Source: Curtobacterium sp. ZW137 (lineage in GTDB: Bacteria; Actinomycetota; Actinomycetes; Actinomycetales; Microbacteriaceae). From it: DNA of 64,000 nucleotides. The stretch lies in the NCBI RefSeq assembly GCF_003762905.1, contig NZ_RJKS01000003.1, positions 248,001-312,000 on the forward strand, read 5' to 3'. Below are positions 1 to 8,558 of this stretch, piece after piece. Each line of letters opens with the position of its first letter. Within the stretch, counting starts at the first letter, position 1. The notes beneath the pieces are model-generated. The model was not told the origin of the DNA, made no database searches, and was given only the letters and a program-made list of their open reading frames with translations. Made by a program: the position numbers and the translations under genes.

Positions 1-4
1 GACC

Positions 5-910
5 ATGGGTATCGACGTGCGCAACGAGATCCGCGACTTCCTGTCCTCGCGGCGGGCGCGGATCACCCCCGAGCAGGCCGGCATGCCGTCCTTCGGCGGG
101 GGAGTGCGCCGGGTTCCCGGGCTCCGTCGGCACGAGGTCGCGATGCTGGCCGGCGTCAGCGTCGACTACTACACGCGGCTCGAGCGCGGCACGCTGAAGG
201 GCGTCTCGGACAGCGTGCTCGAGGGCCTCGCCGGAGCGCTGCAGCTCGACACGGACGAGCGCACGCACCTCTGGGACCTCGCCCGCCTGGCGAACTCCGG
301 CGTGAAGATGATGCACAAGACCATGCCGACCCGGATCCGTCCCGGTGTGCAGCGGCTGCTCGACGCGATCACCGGTGCGCCCGCGTGGGTGCGGAACGAG
401 CGCGGCGACGTCCTCGCCGCGAACGAGCTCGGCCGGGCCCTGTACGCACCGATGTTCGCCGGCCCCGGTCGCCCCGTGAACTCCGCACGCTTCACGTTCC
501 TCGACCCCGCTGCGCGCTCGTTCTTCATCGACTGGCCGCAGACCGCCCGGGACTCCGTGGCGATCCTCCGCGCCGCCGCCGTCGCGAACCCCTGCGAGCC
601 CGGCCTCGTGACGCTCGTCGGGGAGCTCTCCACCCGCAGCGAGGAGTTCCGCACGTGGTGGGCCGAGCACGACGTCCGGCTGCACCGCACCGGCAAGAAG
701 CGGATCGCCCACCCCGTCGTCGGCGACCTCGAGCTCGACTACGAGGCACTCGACCTCGTCGCCGACCCCGGACTGACGATGTTCACGTACAGCGCCGAGC
801 CCGGGTCGTCCTCCGAGCGTTCGCTCGCGCTCCTCGGGACGTGGGCCGCGACCGAGCGTGCGGAGCGTGTCGCCGCCCTGCGCGAAGCCGAGTCCGAGTC
901 GGTCGACTGA
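5..910 (+). CDS. XRE-family regulator with MmyB-like ligand-binding domain
   Basis: A DNA-binding transcription factor of 301 residues. Residues about 40-90 form a helix-turn-helix (LRRHEVAMLAGVSVDYYTRL), and the rest matches the MmyB-type C-terminal ligand-binding fold seen in many actinobacterial regulators. The family controls neighbouring metabolic genes in response to a small ligand, often fatty-acid or redox related; the ligand here is unknown. Only four bases precede the start, so promoter and RBS cannot be judged. It reads toward the methyltransferase 21 bases downstream, but that gene has its own -10 box, so co-transcription is not required. Confidence 0.9.
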   Translation: MGIDVRNEIRDFLSSRRARITPEQAGMPSFGGGVRRVPGLRRHEVAMLAGVSVDYYTRLERGTLKGVSDSVLEGLAGALQLDTDERTHLWDLARLANSGVKMMHKTMPTRIRPGVQRLLDAITGAPAWVRNERGDVLAANELGRALYAPMFAGPGRPVNSARFTFLDPAARSFFIDWPQTARDSVAILRAAAVANPCEPGLVTLVGELSTRSEEFRTWWAEHDVRLHRTGKKRIAHPVVGDLELDYEALDLVADPGLTMFTYSAEPGSSSERSLALLGTWAATERAERVAALREAESESVD

Positions 911-930
911 CCCCGCCGTAGGCTGACGGC

Positions 931-1704
931 GTGACGAGGACTGCGGACGGCTCAGCGGGGGACGCGGACTACGGCGCGATCGGCGCCGGGTACGGCCGCT
1001 ACCGCCGCCCCGAGCCGTCCTTCGGCCGGGCGATCGCGAAGGAACTCGGCGACGCCCGCACGGTGCTCAACGTCGGTGCCGGTGCCGGTTCGTACGAACC
1101 CCGTGACCGGGACGTGACCGCCGTCGAGCCCTCGGAGTCGATGCGCGCCCAGCGTCCGCCGGAGCTCGCCCGGGCGATCGACGCCACCGCGGAGGACCTG
1201 CCCTTCGAGGACGACACGTTCGACGCCGCGATGACGACGTTCTCCGTGCACCAGTGGCAGGACGTCGAGCGCGGTCTCGCCGAGATGCGTCGGGTCACAC
1301 GGGGCCCGGTCGTCGTGATGACCTGCGACCCCGAGCGCGTCCAGGACTACTGGCTCGCCGAGTACGCCCCCGACGTGATGGCCACCGAGGCCCGCCGCTA
1401 CCCCGCGCTCGACCGGATCGCCGCGGCACTGGGCGGCGAGGTCACGACGACCCGGCTGCCCATCCCGTTCACGTGCGTCGACGGATTCTCCGAGGCGTAC
1501 TACGGCCGGCCCGAGCGGCTGCTCGACCCCGAAGCGCGCCGGGCGAACTCGGCGTGGGCCTTCGTCGACGAGATGAGTGCCGCCCGCTCGGTCGCCGCAC
1601 TCCGCACGGCGCTGGAGTCCGGCGCGTGGGACGACCGGCACGGTCCCCTGCGGGTGCAGCCCTCCTACGACGGGTCGCTCGTGCTCGTCACGGGTCGCCC
1701 TTGA
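931..1704 (+). CDS. class I SAM-dependent methyltransferase
   Basis: A cytosolic methyltransferase of 257 residues with a Rossmann fold. Motif I is VLNVGAGAGSYEP near residue 46, the acidic residue follows in VTAVEPSE, and LPFEDDTFDAAM is the motif II/III region of the UbiE/methyltransf_11 type. The substrate cannot be read from sequence. The GTG start at 931 is 6 bases after a TAGGCT box (919-924) with no Shine-Dalgarno, so the mRNA is probably leaderless and the gene has its own promoter despite the close upstream regulator. Confidence 0.88.
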   Translation: MTRTADGSAGDADYGAIGAGYGRYRRPEPSFGRAIAKELGDARTVLNVGAGAGSYEPRDRDVTAVEPSESMRAQRPPELARAIDATAEDLPFEDDTFDAAMTTFSVHQWQDVERGLAEMRRVTRGPVVVMTCDPERVQDYWLAEYAPDVMATEARRYPALDRIAAALGGEVTTTRLPIPFTCVDGFSEAYYGRPERLLDPEARRANSAWAFVDEMSAARSVAALRTALESGAWDDRHGPLRVQPSYDGSLVLVTGRP

Positions 1705-1726
1705 CAGACCCTCGTAGGCTGGTGTC

Positions 1727-1780
1727 GTGAGCAATCGTCCCGAGGAGGTCGTCGGCGCCCCAGCCGGCATCAGGGCCTGA
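1727..1780 (+). CDS. possible 17-residue leaderless ORF (or frameshifted small gene)
   Basis: GTG at 1727 is exactly 6 bases after TAGGCT (1715-1720), the same start signature used by many genes in this window. The frame encodes MSNRPEEVVGAPAGIRA and stops at 1778-1780. A second frame from about 1768 to 1893 (translation around SSDTAALVDPSSEEPP) stays open up to the next gene, so this could be the head of a slightly longer protein broken by a one-base slip, or a leader peptide. No family is recognised. The promoter-like spacing is the main support. Confidence 0.3.
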   Translation: MSNRPEEVVGAPAGIRA

Positions 1781-1892
1781 CGCCCCCGGCTGTGTCGTCC
1801 GACACGGCCGCACTCGTCGACCCATCCTCGGAAGAACCGCCCGGTGCGGCGCCGACCAGCGCCCCGGACGACATCACAGAACGGCTCACCCC

Positions 1893-2375
1893 ATGCTGCC
1901 CATCAGCGAGACCACCATCCGCGCGTCCTTCGTCAACGCCTCCCGCAAGGAGACGAGCGACATCACGCTGCCCGCCGACTTCGACACGCTGTCCTTCGAG
2001 GACCTGGACTACTTCGGCTGGCGCGACCCGAAGATCGGTCGTCGCGCGTACGTCGTCGTGCCGACGCTCGACGGAGAACTCGTCGGGATCCTCTTCCGGC
2101 AGGCCGAGGCATCGCCGCGCTCCCGCGCACAGTGCACCTGGTGCCAGGACGTGAAGCTCCCGAACGACGTGGTGTTCTACAGCGCGAAGCGGTCCGGCAA
2201 GGCGGGACGGAACGGCAACACGGTCGGGACGCTCGTCTGCCAGGACTTCCAGTGCTCACGGAACGTCCGGCAGACCCCGCCGCTCGCGTACGAGGGCTTC
2301 GACGTGGAGGCGGCCCGCCTCCGGCGCATCGAGGACCTGCAGCTGCGAGCGGCGGGGTTCGCCGCCGACGTCTGA
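1893..2375 (+). CDS. FBP-domain (EF-G-binding/FusB-like zinc finger) protein
   Basis: A protein of 160 residues matching the actinobacterial FBP C-terminal treble-clef family. The opening pattern MLPISETTIRASFVNASRKE is typical. Two cysteine pairs, CTWC near residue 85 and CQDFQC near residue 115, supply the zinc site. Related FusB proteins bind elongation factor G and rescue ribosomes from fusidic acid, but most family members in actinobacteria are uncharacterised and resistance should not be assumed. No strong Shine-Dalgarno is visible. It converges on the aldo/keto reductase, with only four bases between the stops. Confidence 0.8.
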   Translation: MLPISETTIRASFVNASRKETSDITLPADFDTLSFEDLDYFGWRDPKIGRRAYVVVPTLDGELVGILFRQAEASPRSRAQCTWCQDVKLPNDVVFYSAKRSGKAGRNGNTVGTLVCQDFQCSRNVRQTPPLAYEGFDVEAARLRRIEDLQLRAAGFAADV

Positions 2376-2379
2376 GCCG

Positions 2380-3366
2380 CTACCGCCCGATCGTCGACAT
2401 GTCGGGGTAGCGGTCGCCGGTCGGGGCCGGCAGCGCCGACAGCCGCTCCACCTGCTCGGCGGAGAGGGTGAGGTCGGCCGCGCCGACGTTCTCCTCGAGG
2501 CGGCTGACGCGCTTCGTCCCGGGGATCGGGACGATGTCGTCGCCCTGGGCGAGGAGCCAGGCGAGCGCGACCTGCGCCGGCGTCCCACCGACCTCGTCCG
2601 CGACGTGCTTGACCTCGTCGACGATGCGCATGTTCGTGGCGAAGGCCTCTTCCTGGAACCGGGGGTTCGCCAGGCGGAAGTCGTCGGCGTCGAGGTCGGA
2701 GGGCTTCGTGATCGCACCGGTGAGGAACCCGCGGCCGAGCGGCGAATACGGCACCAGCCCGATGCCGAGCTCGCGGAGGGTGTCGAGCACCTCGCCCTCG
2801 GGGTCGCGCGTCCAGAGCGAGTACTCGCTCTGGAGCGCCGTGATCGGGTGGACGGCGTGCGCCTTCCGGATCGTCGCGGCACTCGCCTCGGAGAGCCCGA
2901 TGTGGCGGATCTTGCCCTCCTGGACGAACTGGGCGAGCTGGCCGATGACGTCCTCGATGGGGACATCCGGGTCGACGCGGTGCTGGTAGTAGAGGTCGAC
3001 GTGATCGGTCCCGAGGCGCTGGAGCGACCCTTCGAGCGCAATCCGCACGGACTCCGGTGACGAACTGATGCCGCGCTGGCTGCTCGGCGTGATCTCGTCG
3101 GCGGTGTGGGTGATCAGCCCGAACTTCGTGGCGATCACGACGTCGTCGCGGCGGTCGGCGAGGGCCCGGCGGAGGAGCTCCTCGTTCGTGTACGGCCCGT
3201 AGGCCTCTGCGGTGTCGAAGAGGGTGACGCCGAGGTCGATCGCACGGTGGATGGTGCGCACCGACTCGTCGTCGTCGGTGCCGGCGCCCGTGTAGAAGGC
3301 GCTCATCCCCATCGTGCCGAGGCCGATCGCTCCCACGTCGAGGTCGTTGAGCTTGCGTGTCTGCAT
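2380..3366 (-). CDS. aldo/keto reductase (AKR13-like)
   Basis: An NADPH-dependent carbonyl reductase of 328 residues with a TIM-barrel fold. The catalytic tetrad is visible as Asp in LFDTAEAYG, Tyr in AYGPY, Lys in ATKFGL and His in LYYQHRVD. The C-terminal cofactor-binding segment [14 protein letters not shown] is also present. The substrate is unknown; relatives reduce diverse aldehydes. It is divergent from the thioesterase gene (start 3399). The sequence TAGACC lies 7 bases before the ATG, a near match to the leaderless -10 seen elsewhere in the window. Confidence 0.92.
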   Translation of the reverse strand: MQTRKLNDLDVGAIGLGTMGMSAFYTGAGTDDDESVRTIHRAIDLGVTLFDTAEAYGPYTNEELLRRALADRRDDVVIATKFGLITHTADEITPSSQRGISSSPESVRIALEGSLQRLGTDHVDLYYQHRVDPDVPIEDVIGQLAQFVQEGKIRHIGLSEASAATIRKAHAVHPITALQSEYSLWTRDPEGEVLDTLRELGIGLVPYSPLGRGFLTGAITKPSDLDADDFRLANPRFQEEAFATNMRIVDEVKHVADEVGGTPAQVALAWLLAQGDDIVPIPGTKRVSRLEENVGAADLTLSAEQVERLSALPAPTGDRYPDMSTIGR

Positions 3367-3398
3367 GGTCCCCGGTCTACTCGTGCTGTGATCAGAGC

Positions 3399-3926
3399 GT
3401 GAACCTGTACTTCCGTCTGCTGCTCCTGCGCCTCCGCACGCGCCGCGCCTCGCGCCTGTCGCTCTGGGACGAGGCGCGGACGCCGTTCCGGGTGGTCCCG
3501 ACGGACCTCGACCCGTTGCGGCACGTGAACAACGGGAAGTACCTCTCGATGCTCGACCTCGGGCGGATGGACCTGATGATCCGCTCCGGTTTCTGGCAGG
3601 AGCTGTCGGACCGCGGCTGGTACCCGGTAGTCGCCGCGCAGACGATCACGTACAAGCGGTCGCTGACGCTCGGGCAGCGGTTCGAACTCGTGACGCGGGT
3701 GCTCGGCGTGGACGAGCGATCGGCGTACATGGAGCAGACGTTCCTGCGGCGCGGCACCGTTGTGGCGCGGGCGGTCGTCCAGGCGCGCTTCCTCCGGGTC
3801 ACCGGCGGCACGGTGTCGACCGAGGAGCTCCTCGACGTCTTCGGCGCTGCACCGGCGGACCTCGCACTGCCGGCGTGGGTGCACGACTGGGCCGCAGCCG
3901 TCCGGATCAGCTCCGCGACGGGGTAG
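3399..3926 (+). CDS. hotdog-fold thioesterase
   Basis: An acyl-CoA thioesterase-like protein of 175 residues from the 4HBT/FcbB family. The hotdog core includes [20 protein letters not shown], whose Asp-x-x-x-x-His-Val-Asn pattern is characteristic of 4-hydroxybenzoyl-CoA thioesterase relatives. The GTG at 3399 was chosen because upstream in-frame codons would overlap the promoter of the divergent aldo/keto reductase. The N-terminal 20 residues are Leu/Arg rich ([15 protein letters not shown]) and may form a membrane-contacting helix. The physiological substrate is not evident. Confidence 0.82.
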   Translation: MNLYFRLLLLRLRTRRASRLSLWDEARTPFRVVPTDLDPLRHVNNGKYLSMLDLGRMDLMIRSGFWQELSDRGWYPVVAAQTITYKRSLTLGQRFELVTRVLGVDERSAYMEQTFLRRGTVVARAVVQARFLRVTGGTVSTEELLDVFGAAPADLALPAWVHDWAAAVRISSATG

Positions 3927-3935
3927 ACAGGTGCG

Positions 3936-5510
3936 GTGACGGAACCGCGCGAAGGCAGCACGAGCACCCCCAGCACGACCACCACCACGCGACGGGCGCT
4001 CATCGCCGGCGGCGTCGGACTCGGCATCGCCGGTGTGCTCGCCGCCTGCTCCGGGCCGTCCCCGACACCGACGCGGTCACCGTCCTCGACGCCCACCCCG
4101 TCTCGGACGCCGGGTCCGCCGCCGTCCACGACGACCGGGCCGACGACCTGGTCCGCCCTCGCCGCCGCGACGACGGGCACGCTCCTCCGCTCTGGCTCGC
4201 AGGGATGGGACGGTGCACGCGTCCTCCGGAACCCTCGCTACGACGACGCCGATCCGCAGGGGATCCTCCGCGTGGCGAACGCGGACGACGTCGCGGCAGG
4301 TCTGGCCTTCGCGCGGAACACGAACACCCCGGTGGCGCTCCGCTCCGGCGGTCACTCGTACACGGGCTGGTCGGCGGGCGGGGCCTCGGGCACGGACGTC
4401 CCGCGCTCGCTCGTGATCAGCACGGCGGCGCTCGACGGCATCGAGGTGTCCGGCGACTCGGTCACGATCGGCCCGGGCGCCGAGCTCGGTGACGTCTACG
4501 CGGCGCTCGCGAAGGCCGGCCGGGCGTTCGGGGCCGGATCCTGCCCGACCGTCGGCATCGGCGGACTCACGCTCGGCGGCGGTGTCGGCGTGCTCGTCCG
4601 CTCGTTCGGTCTGACGTGCGACCAACTCACGGGCGTCACGCTCGTGACGGCGGACGGCGCCGTGCACCGGGTCTCGTCCACGAGCGAACCGGACCTGTTC
4701 TGGGCCTGCCGCGGCGGGGGCGGCGGAACCGTGGGTGTCGTGACGTCGATGACGTTCCGGACCCAGCCCGCGCCTCCCGTCCTGCTCGTCACCATCGTCT
4801 TCCCCTGGACGGCCGCCGCGCGGGTGGTGCGCGCCTGGCAGGCGTGGGCGCCGAAGGCGGACCCGAAGCTCTGGTCGACCCTGAAGCTGCTCGGCGGTTC
4901 CCGGCACAGCACGCCGACCGTGACCATCACCGGGGTCTGGACCGGCGAGAAGTCAGGGGCAGACACCTCCGTCGACGGTTTCATCCAGTCGGTGGGAGTG
5001 ACGCCGACGACACATACCGCGACTGACATGAGTTACGGGACGGCGATGGCGAAGCTCGGCGGGGGAGCGCAGCGCGTGTCCCAGTCGGCCACGTCCTCGA
5101 TCGGATCGGCGGCACTGACCGATTCCCAGATCGACCTGCTCGTGCAGCACGCTGCGGCCGCGTCGCAGGTCTCGGGACTGACCGAGGGCGGGGTCGCGCT
5201 CGATGCCCTCGGCGGCGTCGTGTCGGACGTGGGGCGGACGGACAGTGCCTTCCCGTGGCGGTCAGCGCTCTGCACGGTGCAGTACACCGCGGCGTTCCGG
5301 GACGGAGCCGACCCGGCGCCGTTCGACGCGTACGTCCGGGGCTTCCGCAAGGCGATGACGCCCGCGTGGGGCCCCGGCGCCTACGCGAACTACTGCGACG
5401 CGGCGATCACGGACCCGTCCGCGTACTTCGACGTGAACACCTCGCGGCTGCACCGCATCGCGGAGCAGGTCGACCCCGGCGGGGTGTTCGCGCAGCCGCA
5501 CTGGGTGTGA
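3936..5510 (+). CDS. exported FAD-linked oxidase, berberine-bridge-enzyme type
   Basis: A PCMH-type FAD oxidoreductase of 524 residues. The N-terminus has twin arginines (TTRRALIAGG), a hydrophobic stretch and a lipobox-like LAAC, then a Pro/Ser/Thr linker, suggesting Tat export and lipid anchoring outside the membrane. RSGGHSY near residue 137 supplies the histidine for covalent FAD, and GSCPTVGIGG near residue 200 supplies the cysteine that gives bicovalent FAD in berberine-bridge-like oxidases. The C-terminus has a BBE-type FAQPHW region. Relatives oxidise sugars or secondary metabolites. The GTG start is 6 bases after TAGACA, a near-consensus leaderless -10. A hairpin follows the stop. 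Confidence 0.87.
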   Translation: MTEPREGSTSTPSTTTTTRRALIAGGVGLGIAGVLAACSGPSPTPTRSPSSTPTPSRTPGPPPSTTTGPTTWSALAAATTGTLLRSGSQGWDGARVLRNPRYDDADPQGILRVANADDVAAGLAFARNTNTPVALRSGGHSYTGWSAGGASGTDVPRSLVISTAALDGIEVSGDSVTIGPGAELGDVYAALAKAGRAFGAGSCPTVGIGGLTLGGGVGVLVRSFGLTCDQLTGVTLVTADGAVHRVSSTSEPDLFWACRGGGGGTVGVVTSMTFRTQPAPPVLLVTIVFPWTAAARVVRAWQAWAPKADPKLWSTLKLLGGSRHSTPTVTITGVWTGEKSGADTSVDGFIQSVGVTPTTHTATDMSYGTAMAKLGGGAQRVSQSATSSIGSAALTDSQIDLLVQHAAAASQVSGLTEGGVALDALGGVVSDVGRTDSAFPWRSALCTVQYTAAFRDGADPAPFDAYVRGFRKAMTPAWGPGAYANYCDAAITDPSAYFDVNTSRLHRIAEQVDPGGVFAQPHWV

Positions 5511-5575
5511 GCCGCGCCGCGTCCGTCCGCGTCCGCGTCCACGTCCGCGGTGCCGATCGGCTCCGCACAACCGAA

Positions 5576-5613
5576 ACCGGCTCGCACCACGTGTTCCCGT
5601 GGTGCGAGCCGGT
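5576..5613. terminator. bidirectional hairpin terminator
   Basis: A perfect 16-bp inverted repeat (arms 5576-5591 and 5598-5613, left arm ACCGGCTCGCACCACG) with a 6-base loop. It lies between two convergent genes, so it can end transcripts from both sides. There is no long T run, as is usual in high-GC actinobacteria. Confidence 0.75.
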
Positions 5614-5678
5614 CTTGGTAGTGCCGCGGTGCGGGCGCCCGAGGGTGCGGGGGCCGCGAGCGCCGCGAGCGCGACGCG

Positions 5679-6062
5679 TCAGCGGCGGAAGTACGCGTTC
5701 GACGCGGGGAGGAACATCAGGATCGTGGCGATGATCACGGCGATGAGGCCGATCGTGCCGACGATGCTGAACGCGCTCACGACGCCGAGGACCTGCAGGA
5801 TCGCCAGGACCAGCAGCACGATGCGCGCCCAGTTCCGGCCGTCGCGCATCCGGAACACGATGAACAGCTGGACCAGTGCGATCACGATGCCGATGACGCC
5901 GCCGATCACGACGGCGGTCGTGCCCATCGAGTCCGTTGCCTGCGAACCCGACGAGAACAGGCTCACGATGCCGCCGATGATGCCGATGAGGACCGTGATG
6001 AGCCAGAGGACGAACGAGATGGTGACCGATGTCGGACGGCCAGAAGCAGAAGTGCTGCTCAT
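5679..6062 (-). CDS. small four-helix membrane protein
   Basis: An integral membrane protein of 127 residues. Four hydrophobic helices are visible (about 12-35, 48-70, 77-97 and 100-120), with a short basic loop RMRDGRNWAR between helices 2 and 3. That loop recurs in actinobacterial hypothetical membrane proteins. The ATG at 6062 was preferred over a start 46 codons upstream because the extra residues are hydrophilic and overlap the promoter of the divergent gene; GGGAAC just upstream can act as a weak Shine-Dalgarno. No function is recognised. Confidence 0.72.
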   Translation of the reverse strand: MSSTSASGRPTSVTISFVLWLITVLIGIIGGIVSLFSSGSQATDSMGTTAVVIGGVIGIVIALVQLFIVFRMRDGRNWARIVLLVLAILQVLGVVSAFSIVGTIGLIAVIIATILMFLPASNAYFRR

Positions 6063-6137
6063 GATGAGTGTTCCCTTCGTGGCCCCTGTGGGCCGGTTGT
6101 GGGAGACGGTAGTCGTGGGAGTCCTACGATGTGCGCC

Positions 6138-6722
6138 ATGGACATCGATCCCTTCGTCGTCGCCGACGCCGCCGCCTGGCGGGACTGGCTCGTCGCGCAC
6201 GACGACGAGTCCGACGGGGTGTGGCTCGTCCTGGCGAAGAAGGGGACCACGGAACCGACCTCGGTGACCTACGCCGAAGCGCTCGACGAGGCGCTCTGCT
6301 CCGGGTGGATCGACGGGCAGAAGCGCTCCCTGGACGCCGCCACCTTCCTGCAGCGGTTCACCCCGCGGCGGAAGGCGTCCCTGTGGTCGGAGCGGAACAT
6401 CGGCCTCGTCGCGACGCTCGTCGCGGACGGGCGGATGCGCGCCCGCGGCCAGGCAGAGGTGGACCGGGCGAAGGCCGACGGGCGCTGGGACCGGGCGTAC
6501 GCGGGTGCCGCCGGGGCGACCGTGCCGGAGGACCTCCGGGCGGCGCTCGACGCGGCCCCCGCAGCCGCTGCCCTGTTCGACGAGCTCGACCGTACGAACC
6601 GGTACGCCGTGCTGTTCCGGATCACCTCCGCGCCGAGTGCGACCGCGCGGACGAACCGGCTCACCAAGCTCGTCGGGATGCTGGAGGGGGGCGAGACCCC
6701 GTACCCGCGACCTGCGCGCTGA
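6138..6722 (+). CDS. YdeI/OmpD-associated family protein
   Basis: A cytosolic protein of 194 residues matching the YdeI family (bacteriocin resistance / OmpD-associated). Diagnostic segments are [15 protein letters not shown] near residue 50, then [15 protein letters not shown]. The C-terminal helical part ends with a Thr-Lys-Leu-Val region usual for the family. The biochemical role of YdeI proteins is not established. ATG 6138 lies 7 bases after TACGAT (6125-6130) with no Shine-Dalgarno, indicating a leaderless transcript, so the longer upstream frame was rejected. Confidence 0.85.
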   Translation: MDIDPFVVADAAAWRDWLVAHDDESDGVWLVLAKKGTTEPTSVTYAEALDEALCSGWIDGQKRSLDAATFLQRFTPRRKASLWSERNIGLVATLVADGRMRARGQAEVDRAKADGRWDRAYAGAAGATVPEDLRAALDAAPAAAALFDELDRTNRYAVLFRITSAPSATARTNRLTKLVGMLEGGETPYPRPAR

Positions 6723-6756
6723 GCGGGCTCGTCACCGCACGGCGTACACCGGACTG

Positions 6757-7638
6757 ATGACGACTGGCACTGACACCACCACCCGTCCCGCTGACGCCTC
6801 CGGCACCTTCCGCATCGGCGGCGACCTCGAGGTCAACCGACTCGGCTACGGCACGATGCAGCTCACCGGACCCGGCGTGTGGGGTCCGCCGAAGGACCAC
6901 GACGAGGCCATCCGTGTCCTCAAGCGCGCCGTCGAGCTCGGCGTCGACTTCTTCGACACGGCCGACAGTTACGGCCCGTACGTCGCCGAGGACCTGCTCC
7001 ACGAGGCGCTGCACCCCTACGGCGACGACATCGTGATCGCGACGAAGGCCGGCCTGACCCGCACCGGCCCGAACGAGTGGCCGCCGGTGGGTCGCCCGGA
7101 GTACCTCCGCCAGGAAGCCGAGATGAGCCTCCGCCGCCTCGGGCTCGAGCGCATCGACCTGTTCCAGCTGCACCGCATCGACCCGAAGGTCCCGCTCGAG
7201 GACCAGGTCGGGGAGCTGGCGAAGCTCCAGGACGAGGGCAAGATCCGGCACATCGGGCTCTCCGAGGTGTCCGTCGACGAGGTGCAGGCGGCGCAGGAGA
7301 TCGCCACGATCGTCTCCGTGCAGAACCTCTACAACCTGCAGAAGCGCGATGCCGAGGAGCTCCTCGACTGGTCCACCGACCAGGGCATCGCGTTCATCCC
7401 GTGGTTCCCGCTCGCCACCGGTGGGCTGACCGGGGAGGACTCGCCCCTGACCGACCTCGCGAAGCAGCACGACGCGACGCCCGCGCAGCTCGCCCTCGCG
7501 TGGTTGCTCAAGCGGTCGCCGGTCGTGCTGCCGATCCCCGGGACGTCGAGCGTCGCGCACCTGGAGGACAACCTCGCGGGTGCGAACGTCACGCTCTCCG
7601 ACGAGGAGTTCGAGGAGCTGTCCCGGCTCGGGAACTGA
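6757..7638 (+). CDS. aldo/keto reductase
   Basis: An NADPH-dependent oxidoreductase of 293 residues. The tetrad residues are seen in [18 protein letters not shown] and LFQLHRID, and [15 protein letters not shown] binds the cofactor phosphate. The sequence [12 protein letters not shown] near the N-terminus is typical of the YajO/Tas-like branch found in actinobacteria. The ATG was chosen because it begins the conserved domain after a short Thr-rich head. TACACC lies 6 bases upstream, a near match to the leaderless -10. It may follow the YdeI gene on one transcript (34-base gap). Confidence 0.9.
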   Translation: MTTGTDTTTRPADASGTFRIGGDLEVNRLGYGTMQLTGPGVWGPPKDHDEAIRVLKRAVELGVDFFDTADSYGPYVAEDLLHEALHPYGDDIVIATKAGLTRTGPNEWPPVGRPEYLRQEAEMSLRRLGLERIDLFQLHRIDPKVPLEDQVGELAKLQDEGKIRHIGLSEVSVDEVQAAQEIATIVSVQNLYNLQKRDAEELLDWSTDQGIAFIPWFPLATGGLTGEDSPLTDLAKQHDATPAQLALAWLLKRSPVVLPIPGTSSVAHLEDNLAGANVTLSDEEFEELSRLGN

Positions 7639-7685
7639 GCGACGACGCCGCAGCGCCGGCATCAGCGGCGGCGTCAGCGCCGGCG

Positions 7686-7886
7686 TCAGCGGCGGCGGCG
7701 GAACAGGTCGGCGATCGCCCACGGGCCGGGCGCCAACCGCACCGCTGCCTCCGCGCGCACGCGCTCCTCCCGCTCGCGGTCTCGCGTGAGCTCGTGGATC
7801 TCGGTGCTCACCGCCCACCACGTCGCGATGCGCTGCCCGAACGACAGGCGAGTGCGCACGAGGTGCGTGCTCCTGTCGTCGTCCAT
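7686..7886 (-). CDS. small basic protein of unknown function
   Basis: A 66-residue protein, rich in Arg and Glu, with a central segment TWWAVSTEIHELTRD and the C-terminal LAPGPWAIADLFRRRR. No family is recognised. The ATG at 7886 lies 6 bases after TACGGT on the minus strand (7893-7898), matching the leaderless promoter pattern, which is the main reason to accept it as a gene. The intergenic strip to its left (7654-7699) is a low-complexity GGCGTCAGC repeat, and the stop codon falls inside it. Confidence 0.6.
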   Translation of the reverse strand: MDDDRSTHLVRTRLSFGQRIATWWAVSTEIHELTRDREREERVRAEAAVRLAPGPWAIADLFRRRR

Positions 7887-7969
7887 CCCGCCACCGTAGG
7901 AGCGCACGGCGCCGGGAGGGAGGCACCGTCGGTACACCGACCAGCAGGACCCCCGACTACGATTCGAGC

Positions 7970-8515
7970 GTGACGGACGAGCCTCGGACCAAGCGCGCGG
8001 CGATCCTCGCGTCCGCCGGCCGGCTGTTCGTGGCAAACGGGTACGGCGGCACGTCGCTCCGCGACATCGGCCGCGACGCCGGGGCCGACGCCGCACTCGT
8101 CATCCACCACTTCGGCTCGAAGGACGGCCTGTTCGTCGCCGCGATGGCCGGTCGGCTGCCGCACTTCCCGCTCACCGAGGGCACGGTCGAGACGATCGGC
8201 GAGCGGTTCATCGGGTACCTGCTCGGCACCGAGCCGGAGGTCCGCTCGACCTTCCTGGCGCTCATCCACGCCAGCGACTCGGACGAGGTCGGCTCGGAGC
8301 TCCGGCGCCAGCACCTCCGGTCGGTCGTCGACCCGCTCCGTGAACGCATGAGCGGCCCGGACGCGGAGCTCCGCGCATCGCTCGCGGCCGCCACGGTCGG
8401 CGGTCTGCTCTACGCCCTGTGGGTGGTCGGCGACGAGACGCTGCTCGCCGCCGACCGGTCGGACCTGGTGCAACGCTACGGCCGCGTGGTGCAGGACCTC
8501 GTCACGCCCCGGTAG
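7970..8515 (+). CDS. TetR/AcrR-family regulator
   Basis: A 181-residue repressor-type protein. The N-terminal helix-turn-helix runs from about residue 10 to 55 (ILASAGRLFVANGYGGTSLR and VIHHFGSKDGLF). The C-terminal ligand domain is short and Leu/Ala rich. The GTG start is 6 bases after TACGAT (7958-7963), so translation is probably leaderless. The gene converges on the SDR gene 43 bases downstream. The palindromes at 9590-9629 in front of that SDR are plausible targets, but this pairing is an inference. Confidence 0.88.
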   Translation: MTDEPRTKRAAILASAGRLFVANGYGGTSLRDIGRDAGADAALVIHHFGSKDGLFVAAMAGRLPHFPLTEGTVETIGERFIGYLLGTEPEVRSTFLALIHASDSDEVGSELRRQHLRSVVDPLRERMSGPDAELRASLAAATVGGLLYALWVVGDETLLAADRSDLVQRYGRVVQDLVTPR

Positions 8516-8558
8516 TCGACGCGGAACGACGCGCACAGCGGAACGACGCGCACCGACC

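Noticed and set aside
1701..1720. TTGACA followed by TAGGCT as a -35/-10 pair
   Set aside because: The spacing is only 8 bp; TTGACA here is the stop-codon region of the methyltransferase gene, so only the -10 is credited.
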